A stretch of 10,808 nucleotides of DNA, from assembly GCA_027364665.1 (NCBI GenBank), contig DAHXOW010000011.1, positions 1 to 10,808 on the forward strand. Direction: 5' to 3'. Under the pieces are notes generated by a model. That model was given only the letters and a program-made list of their open reading frames with translations, did not search any database and had not been told where the DNA came from. This DNA comes from a bacterium. GTDB taxonomy: Bacteria; Patescibacteriota; UBA1384; CAJBMM01. The position numbers were made by a program, and so were the translations under genes. The first letter of the stretch is position 1. Every line of letters starts with the position of its first letter. Below, piece after piece: positions 7,156-10,808 of this stretch.

Positions 7156-7172
7156 AAGATTTAATTAATTCC
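7156..7172 (-). repeat. Duplicated 5' leader element, intact-gene copy
   Basis: The minus strand reads GGAATTAATTAAATCTT. It begins at about the predicted transcription start (near 7171) and is repeated before the broken downstream copy at 6365-6382, so the repeat covers leader RNA and not only coding sequence. Confidence 0.7.
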
Positions 7173-7177
7173 TTTTA

Positions 7178-7186
7178 ATTATAACA
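7178..7186 (-). promoter_or_regulatory. Extended -10 promoter of the Thr-rich surface protein gene
   Basis: The minus strand reads TGT followed by a perfect TATAAT (7178-7183). No good -35 hexamer lies at 16-18 nt; that position is partly occupied by a palindrome (7194-7205). Predicted start near 7171, leader about 37 nt ending in the AGGAGG ribosome site. Confidence 0.6.
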
Positions 7187-7401
7187 AAACGAGAGCTAAT
7201 TAGCTGCTTAAATACAGCTTTATATCTAGAAAACAAACAAATTGTTGTCAAATAATAAACGCTAATCCAAGAAAGCCAGCCAATCTTTTAAATGGATTTA
7301 GTCATTTTTAGCAACAAGTTCCAGACTAAAACGGTTTATATGATTAAAAATAAAGTTCGAATCTCGCTCTCTATTAACAAAAATTAGGGCTGTTTGGCAT
7401 C
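7187..7401. other. Intergenic stretch without a recognised gene
   Basis: Apart from the palindrome at 7194-7205, it holds an isolated TTGACA (7246-7251, minus) with only a poor -10 at 17 nt (TAGATA). It also holds an imperfect inverted repeat, CTAATCCA (7262-7269) against TGGATTTAG (7293-7301). A TTCGAATC string near 7357 resembles a tRNA T-loop but has no stem. No coding potential was seen. Confidence 0.45.
7194..7205. promoter_or_regulatory. 12-bp perfect palindrome at the -35 region, possible operator
   Basis: AGCTAATTAGCT is a perfect palindrome lying 8 bp upstream of the extended -10 (7178-7186). An overlapping AGCTG / CAGCT inverted repeat (7202-7206 and 7215-7219) continues away from the promoter. 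The position suits a repressor or activator site. That it binds a protein is inference only. Confidence 0.35.
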
Positions 7402-7429
7402 AAAAAAGACCCAAAGCGGTCTTTTTTTT
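7402..7429 (-). terminator. Intrinsic terminator, symmetric
   Basis: AAAAAAGACC and GGTCTTTTTT form a stem around the 6-nt loop at 7412-7417. The minus-strand product ends in a run of T, so it should terminate the tRNA-Ser(GCT) transcript about 60 nt after the mature 3' end. Because the A and T runs flank both sides it could work in either direction, but no plus-strand gene runs into it. Confidence 0.8.
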
Positions 7430-7487
7430 GTTTTCTCCTGCTCCTTATATCCTTTTCCTGCTATTTCAAAAAGTTCCAAAGTGATTC

Positions 7488-7580
7488 TGGCGGAGAGGGA
7501 GGGATTCGAACCCTCGCTGAGGATTACTCCCCACTACAGGTTTAGCAAACCCGCCCCTTCAGCCTCTTGGGTACCTCTCC
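7488..7580 (-). tRNA. tRNA-Ser, anticodon GCT
   Basis: A 93-nt class II tRNA. The acceptor stem is GGAGAGG/CCTCTCC. The anticodon stem is CGGGT/ACCTG with loop TTGCTAA, giving anticodon GCT (codons AGC/AGT). There is a long variable arm, a T arm GAGGG TTCGAAT CCCTC, discriminator G and an encoded CCA. It has its own promoter 12-40 nt upstream and a terminator downstream, so it is a single-gene unit. Confidence 0.97.
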
Positions 7581-7591
7581 AGACTGTTATG

Positions 7592-7620
7592 TTTATAGCA
7601 TTATTTAGGCCAAATCTCAA
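7592..7620 (-). promoter_or_regulatory. Promoter of tRNA-Ser(GCT), TGC-extended -10
   Basis: The minus strand reads -35 TTGAGA (7615-7620), a 17-nt spacer ending in TGC, and -10 TATAAA (7592-7597). The predicted start near 7585 is about 5 nt before the tRNA. It is one of the best promoter matches in the window and lies between the flippase stop and the tRNA. Confidence 0.75.
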
Positions 7621-7630
7621 TTATTTAATC

Positions 7631-8956
7631 CTAATTTCCATCTATTAGATATTTCCAGGTTGGTTGATCAAAATTAATTAATTGTTTAAATTTCGTTCTC
7701 TTTTCATAAATATACCAAGCAATACCAAAAACCATTAAAAGAGATGAGGAAAATAAATCTATATCGACAACCAATGACAGGCTTTTACCGAAAGTGAATA
7801 ACAAAACGACGTGTAAAATAGCTATTCCGAGTGATCCAAGTGAATATTTCCAGGCTTTGAGAGACAGAAAATAATTCACAAAAAGATTTCCAACGGTAAA
7901 GAAAACCATTACCACGCCCATTCTAAAAAGAAGATTATTAATTGAAGCGAATGAAGCATAAGTGTTGCCAAAAATAATTTCTATTAATAGGTGGGGAGAC
8001 AATTTGAAAATTAACAAAACAGCAGCTGCCAAACCCAAACTAAGGAATAATGCGCGCATTAACAAATGGGCGTGCCTTATTCCATTGTCTAAATTAGAGC
8101 TAATCATCGGAAAAACCGCACCAATAACCGGAGAAGTTGAAAAGAAAATAATTTGACCCAGTTTAGCTAACACGGCCATTTGTCCAGCTTGGCTTGCTAA
8201 AAGATGTGCTTTTGCTGCTAAAATATCTGAATTCATAATAATTGCGACTGCCCCCAAAGAAAGAATGGCGCTGACAAAGTAAGTAAAATTAGGCATCAAA
8301 GCGTCTGCTGGTTTAATTGTCCTTTTTTTCCATTCATCACGCCATTGAAAGCGCCAAACAATCAACGAAGCAACGGCATAAGAGCTTAGAATCAAGAGTA
8401 AATTTAGCCAATTTTGACTATGAGCTATTAATTTAAAAATAATTACTATGGCAAGAAAAGTGAGTTTTAAAGCAACCTCCATAATCATATATTTTGACAC
8501 TCGGGCATAATGCTGCATTCCTTGAACAAACCCCCTGTCAGTCGCTAAACAAGTACCTAAAATTGTCAGCACTATAATGAAAAGTAATTGAATAATGTTG
8601 AATTTAAATACGGACAAAATTATGGGGGATAAAAGAATAATTATAATTCCAACAATTAACAAAATTTTCCATAGAGTTTTAAAAAATCTCTGTCTAATCG
8701 CCCAGGCTTGTTCGAAATTATCTGGAGCAAATCTAGCTACAATTCGCATGGCAAGTAAATTACCCGTGCTTCCCATAATTCCGGTTAGCGCAACAATTGA
8801 AAAAATAGCTGCCATCGTTCCATAATTATCCGGACCTAAAACCCTTGCGGAAAGGAGGGCAAAAATATAATTTCCCCCATTCACAAAAAAAGATCCGGCT
8901 AACATAATAAAACTCGCTAGCCAGATAAGGTTTTTCTTCCCGGGCTTTTCTCTCAT
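7631..8956 (-). CDS. Polysaccharide/lipid-linked oligosaccharide flippase (Wzx-like, MATE/MVF superfamily)
   Basis: A 441-residue polytopic membrane protein with about 12 hydrophobic segments, the size and layout of Wzx/RfbX-type exporters. The N-terminus is characteristic of the family: LAGSFFVNGGNYIFALLSAR followed at once by VLGPDNYGTMAAIFSI, where the R-x-LG-P-x-x-YG turn after the first helix is the family hallmark. It should flip an undecaprenyl- or similar lipid-linked glycan across the cytoplasmic membrane. The substrate is not deducible. ATG 8956 is the first in-frame start. No Shine-Dalgarno precedes it; a TATAAG box ends 11 nt upstream, so a nearly leaderless transcript is possible. 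Otherwise it would be read from the yidC/tRNA-Ser(CGA) transcript, 61 nt upstream, as no terminator is seen between. Co-location with a GT-C glycosyltransferase and galU suggests a role in surface glycan assembly. Confidence 0.92.
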   Translation of the reverse strand: MREKPGKKNLIWLASFIMLAGSFFVNGGNYIFALLSARVLGPDNYGTMAAIFSIVALTGIMGSTGNLLAMRIVARFAPDNFEQAWAIRQRFFKTLWKILLIVGIIIILLSPIILSVFKFNIIQLLFIIVLTILGTCLATDRGFVQGMQHYARVSKYMIMEVALKLTFLAIVIIFKLIAHSQNWLNLLLILSSYAVASLIVWRFQWRDEWKKRTIKPADALMPNFTYFVSAILSLGAVAIIMNSDILAAKAHLLASQAGQMAVLAKLGQIIFFSTSPVIGAVFPMISSNLDNGIRHAHLLMRALFLSLGLAAAVLLIFKLSPHLLIEIIFGNTYASFASINNLLFRMGVVMVFFTVGNLFVNYFLSLKAWKYSLGSLGIAILHVVLLFTFGKSLSLVVDIDLFSSSLLMVFGIAWYIYEKRTKFKQLINFDQPTWKYLIDGN

Positions 8957-9017
8957 ATAAATCGTATCTTATATAAGTTTTAACTAGGAGTAAATCTTGG
9001 TTTTAAAAATAATTCAG

Positions 9018-9107
9018 TGGCGGAGACGAGAGGATTCGAACCTCTGAGGGGCGTTAGCCCCTATCGGTTTTCGAAACCGACGCAATCGACCACTCTGCCA
9101 CGTCTCC
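9018..9107 (-). tRNA. tRNA-Ser, anticodon CGA
   Basis: A 90-nt class II tRNA. The acceptor stem is GGAGACG/CGTCTCC. The anticodon stem is TCGGT/ACCGA with loop TTCGAAA, giving anticodon CGA (codon TCG). The variable arm is a clear GGGGC TAAC GCCCC hairpin. The T arm is AGAGG TTCGAAT CCTCT, then discriminator G and an encoded CCA. Its 5' end is only 7 nt after the yidC stop and no promoter fits in that space, so it is probably released by RNase P and 3' processing from the rpmH-rnpA-yidD-yidC message. Confidence 0.97.
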
Positions 9108-9114
9108 AACAATA

Positions 9115-9984
9115 TTATTTACCCTTATCTCTAACCGTAACGGTTACTTTTGTTTTTTTGTTTAATTTTACCGATGCTTTCTTAGTAATTTGCTGTTCTG
9201 TATTATGTTTTTGTTCCGCATCTTTCTTCTTTTCTTCTTCCTCCTCTTTAGATTCGATCATCTTAACCACATCTTTACTAACGCTCTGCGGTAGAATTGA
9301 GTACCTTTTTACTACATACTCTTGCTGCACAATTGTAAATAAATTAGTAACAAGCCAATACAAAGGTAAGGCGGCTGGAAATTCTCTGGCAAAAATAAAA
9401 GTCATAATCGGGGCAAAATAAATCATCTGCTTAGATATCTTAGTCGTCGGATCATTAGGGTCTGATCCAGGAATTAAAGTGACAAATCCTAACCACAGCT
9501 GCGACAAGGCAACTACAATAGGCAAAATCCATAAATTGGCTACCGCTAAATTTAATCCAAAGAAATTTGTGTCTACTGCAGACGGTCGAGGAGTAAAATT
9601 ATATAGATTGTTGAAATGAGAGGTATCCAAACCATTTCTAAAAACATCATACAAAACAATTAAAATTACCAATTGCACAATCATCGGCAAACAGCTTCCG
9701 AAAGGACTAACACCCTCCTCTTTGTACATTGCCATCTGAGCCTGCATTTGAAGATTTTTATCATCTTTGTATTTTTGTCTTAACTCTTCAATCTTTGGTT
9801 GTAACTGCTTCATTCGCACTTGTGCTTTTGTTGTATGAATAGTGATTGGCAATAAAATCAACCTGGTTAAGATTGTTAAAATTATAACGGCCCAGCCAAG
9901 TGAGTGGCCAGGAATCAACCAAACAAATAAAACCAACAGGTTAAAAAGCGGTAGATATAAAATTTCACCCAAAATTTTAGTCAC
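9115..9984 (-). CDS. yidC: Membrane protein insertase YidC/Oxa1 family
   Basis: It inserts and folds proteins in the cytoplasmic membrane, alone or with Sec. At 289 residues it is the short form without the large periplasmic domain of proteobacterial YidC. Hydrophobic segments lie near 8-25, 29-49, 98-115, 150-171 and 187-220. R41 in ILTRLILLPIT matches the conserved hydrophilic-groove arginine. The cytosolic loop (about 50-92) has the usual KMKxLQPKIEELRQKYKDD-like helix, and GVSPFGSCLPMIVQ is the family signature. The tail (about 242-289) has a Glu run then many Lys, as in YidC proteins whose basic tail contacts ribosomes. No lipobox is seen at the N-terminus. The start is GTG 9984; an in-frame stop lies 6 nt upstream and AAAGG is about 12 nt away, an unusually long spacing. 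It is 19 nt from yidD and 7 nt from tRNA-Ser(CGA). Confidence 0.97.
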   Translation of the reverse strand: MTKILGEILYLPLFNLLVLFVWLIPGHSLGWAVIILTILTRLILLPITIHTTKAQVRMKQLQPKIEELRQKYKDDKNLQMQAQMAMYKEEGVSPFGSCLPMIVQLVILIVLYDVFRNGLDTSHFNNLYNFTPRPSAVDTNFFGLNLAVANLWILPIVVALSQLWLGFVTLIPGSDPNDPTTKISKQMIYFAPIMTFIFAREFPAALPLYWLVTNLFTIVQQEYVVKRYSILPQSVSKDVVKMIESKEEEEEKKKDAEQKHNTEQQITKKASVKLNKKTKVTVTVRDKGK

Positions 9985-10003
9985 TTTATGTCAAAACCTT
10001 TCT

Positions 10004-10237
10004 TCATGGGACCGGATCATTCCCTGGTTCGTTCCAAGGATTACACCTTGAAATTCTCTTGGCTCCCAACCACGAACCTTTTAATATGCCATATTTATCA
10101 ATTGCTTCGTAAGTGTACTGGCTACAACTTGGCGAAAAACGACAATACCCAACTGGATACAAACCTCTTAGCGGCCCATGATCCAAAGAAAGCGTTTTTT
10201 GATAAATTTTAATTAAAAACATTCCAATATATTTCAT
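10004..10237 (-). CDS. yidD: Membrane protein insertion efficiency factor YidD
   Basis: A 77-residue protein of the YidD (UPF0161) family, a peripheral inner-membrane protein that assists YidC-dependent insertion. The family signature is complete: YCRFSPSCSQYTYEAI with C32 and C38, then KYG, and RISRCNPW with C65, ending in DPVP. The N-terminal 15 or so residues form the usual amphipathic hydrophobic helix. The usual GGxDPVP end reads PGNDPVP. ATG 10237 has no Shine-Dalgarno; it is 18 nt from the rnpA stop, so translation is probably fed by the upstream gene. Position between rnpA and yidC is the classic bacterial order. Confidence 0.96.
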   Translation of the reverse strand: MKYIGMFLIKIYQKTLSLDHGPLRGLYPVGYCRFSPSCSQYTYEAIDKYGILKGSWLGAKRISRCNPWNEPGNDPVP

Positions 10238-10255
10238 TTTTGATTAAAGATGATT

Positions 10256-10600
10256 TTAAATTTTTATTTGGTTTAATATTCTTGTAATTATTTTTTTATA
10301 ATCTTCAGGATAATTTCCTATAGCTTCCGCATCTACCAAAGAGACAATCAAATCTATCCCCATCAATGGATATTTTTTAATTGTTTCGGCAAATAATGCT
10401 CTTATCTGTCTTTTAAAATAATTCCGTTTGGTTGCTCTTGGTAAGACCTTATTACTAACTGTCACGGTCATTCTTGGGTACCCAAACCTATTCTTTAGTA
10501 TATATTGAGCTTTAAGACTGCCTTCTCTGACAAATGACCTACTCAACCAAATTTTTTTCAAATCTCGATATTTACAAATGCGGTATTTTTTAGGAAGCAT
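10256..10600 (-). CDS. rnpA: Ribonuclease P protein component
   Basis: The 114-residue basic protein binds RNase P RNA and helps cleave 5' leaders from pre-tRNAs, including the three tRNAs in this window. The RNR signature is visible as [13 protein letters not shown] at residues 55-67, preceded by the [13 protein letters not shown] strand that corresponds to the usual (G)-(L/I)-x-V-(S/P)-K-K stretch. It ends in an amphipathic helix. Size is normal for the family. ATG 10600 lies within the last codons of rpmH (11-nt overlap including the rpmH stop), with no clear Shine-Dalgarno, which suggests translational coupling to rpmH. Confidence 0.96.
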   Translation of the reverse strand: MLPKKYRICKYRDLKKIWLSRSFVREGSLKAQYILKNRFGYPRMTVTVSNKVLPRATKRNYFKRQIRALFAETIKKYPLMGIDLIVSLVDAEAIGNYPEDYKKIITRILNQIKI

Positions 10601-10736
10601 GTTGAACGGTCAGCTTATTTCTACCCTTAGCCCTACGTCTTTGAATAACGTTTCTTCCGTCTTTTGTACTCATTCTTTTCATAAAACCATGAACTTTTGA
10701 AGCTTGGTTTTTGGATCTTTTAAATTTGATGTCCAT
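10590..10736 (-). CDS. rpmH: 50S ribosomal protein L34
   Basis: A 48-residue, very basic protein of the large ribosomal subunit. The conserved core [20 protein letters not shown], followed by AKGRNKLTV, is unmistakable. The N-terminus diverges: [14 protein letters not shown] replaces the near-universal KRTYQPSxxKRKR type sequence. ATG 10736 is chosen over an upstream TTG (10781) because the extra residues lie across the promoter and AAGGGAT precedes this ATG by a suitable distance. It overlaps rnpA by 11 nt. As in most bacteria it is the first gene of the rnpA-yidD-yidC operon, which usually lies beside dnaA and the origin. Confidence 0.97.
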   Translation of the reverse strand: MDIKFKRSKNQASKVHGFMKRMSTKDGRNVIQRRRAKGRNKLTVQHAS

Positions 10737-10771
10737 ATTATCCCTTTTGTCTTTGCCCCCAAAACAAAGGC

Positions 10772-10800
10772 ATTGTAGCATTTTTATTACCCCAAGACAA
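10772..10800 (-). promoter_or_regulatory. Promoter of the rpmH-rnpA-yidD-yidC operon, TGC-extended -10
   Basis: The minus strand reads -35 TTGTCT (10795-10800), a 17-nt spacer ending in TGC, and -10 TACAAT (10772-10777). The predicted start near 10765 gives a leader of about 29 nt. The TGCTACAATG core is identical to that of the tRNA-Arg promoter. Confidence 0.75.
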
Positions 10801-10808
10801 TCTTCAAT

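Noticed and set aside
7350..7372. TTCGAATC string resembling a tRNA T-loop
   Set aside because: Flanking bases do not form a T stem and no acceptor or anticodon arm can be found around it.
7394..7648. Plus-strand frame whose product contains EREGFEPSLRITPHYRFS
   Set aside because: It is the antisense reading of tRNA-Ser(GCT) plus flanks; such peptides are a known database artefact of serine tRNA genes.
9017..9421. Plus-strand frame whose product begins MAETRGFEPLRG
   Set aside because: It is antisense to tRNA-Ser(CGA) and to the yidC tail; the Ser/Phe-rich remainder is the shadow of the yidC Lys/Glu codons.
10737..10781. N-terminal extension of L34 from an upstream TTG
   Set aside because: The extra residues have no L34 similarity, run across the promoter and its start site, and a better ATG with a ribosome site lies at 10736.
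10778..10808. Possible oriC or DnaA boxes at the right edge
   Set aside because: Gene order suggests the origin is near, but no TTATCCACA-like box is present in the few bases available.

Overview
The window reads as a chromosomal segment of a small-genome bacterium, most likely a member of the Patescibacteria (Candidate Phyla Radiation). This placement is inferred from gene content and protein style and cannot be settled without searches. Every convincing gene lies on the minus strand, spacing is tight, the DNA is AT-rich, and the code is standard: TGA terminates the Hsp20, glycosyltransferase and YidD genes, and Trp is TGG. All three tRNAs encode their own CCA end. The right edge holds the conserved origin-proximal block rpmH-rnpA-yidD-yidC, so dnaA and oriC probably lie just beyond base 10808. 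All genes would then be transcribed away from the origin, on the leading strand.

Layout from right to left, which is the direction of transcription. (1) 10800-8957: a TGC-extended sigma-70-type promoter drives rpmH (L34), rnpA (RNase P protein), yidD and yidC (membrane insertase). tRNA-Ser(CGA) starts 7 nt after the yidC stop and is probably processed from the same transcript. (2) 8956-7631: a Wzx/MATE-type polysaccharide flippase. (3) 7620-7402: tRNA-Ser(GCT) with its own strong promoter and a clear intrinsic terminator. (4) 7205-6065: a single-pass, Thr-rich surface protein, followed at once by a broken tandem copy of itself that has lost its start codon, reading frame and C-terminal domain. 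(5) 5969-5646: a YbjQ/UPF0145 protein, then about 350 bp without a gene. (6) 5334-5219: tRNA-Arg with the unusual anticodon GCG and its own promoter. (7) 5085-3598: a GT-C (PMT/ArnT-like) membrane glycosyltransferase. (8) 3528-1: a compact operon led by a good promoter: Hsp20, GalU, a lipoprotein ABC-type sugar-binding protein, and a secreted membrane-anchored protein that runs off the left edge. The last of these is missing from simple ORF lists because it has no stop inside the window.

The region as a whole is about the cell envelope. YidC/YidD insert membrane proteins, GalU makes UDP-glucose, the GT-C enzyme and the flippase handle lipid-linked or surface glycans, and several anchored surface proteins have low-complexity Thr- or Asn-rich stalks. 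No CRISPR array, insertion sequence or phage gene was seen. The items most worth a second look are the unlisted stalked membrane protein at the left edge and the operon it belongs to, the decayed tandem duplicate, the GCG tRNA-Arg, and a shared TGC-extended -10 promoter pattern.
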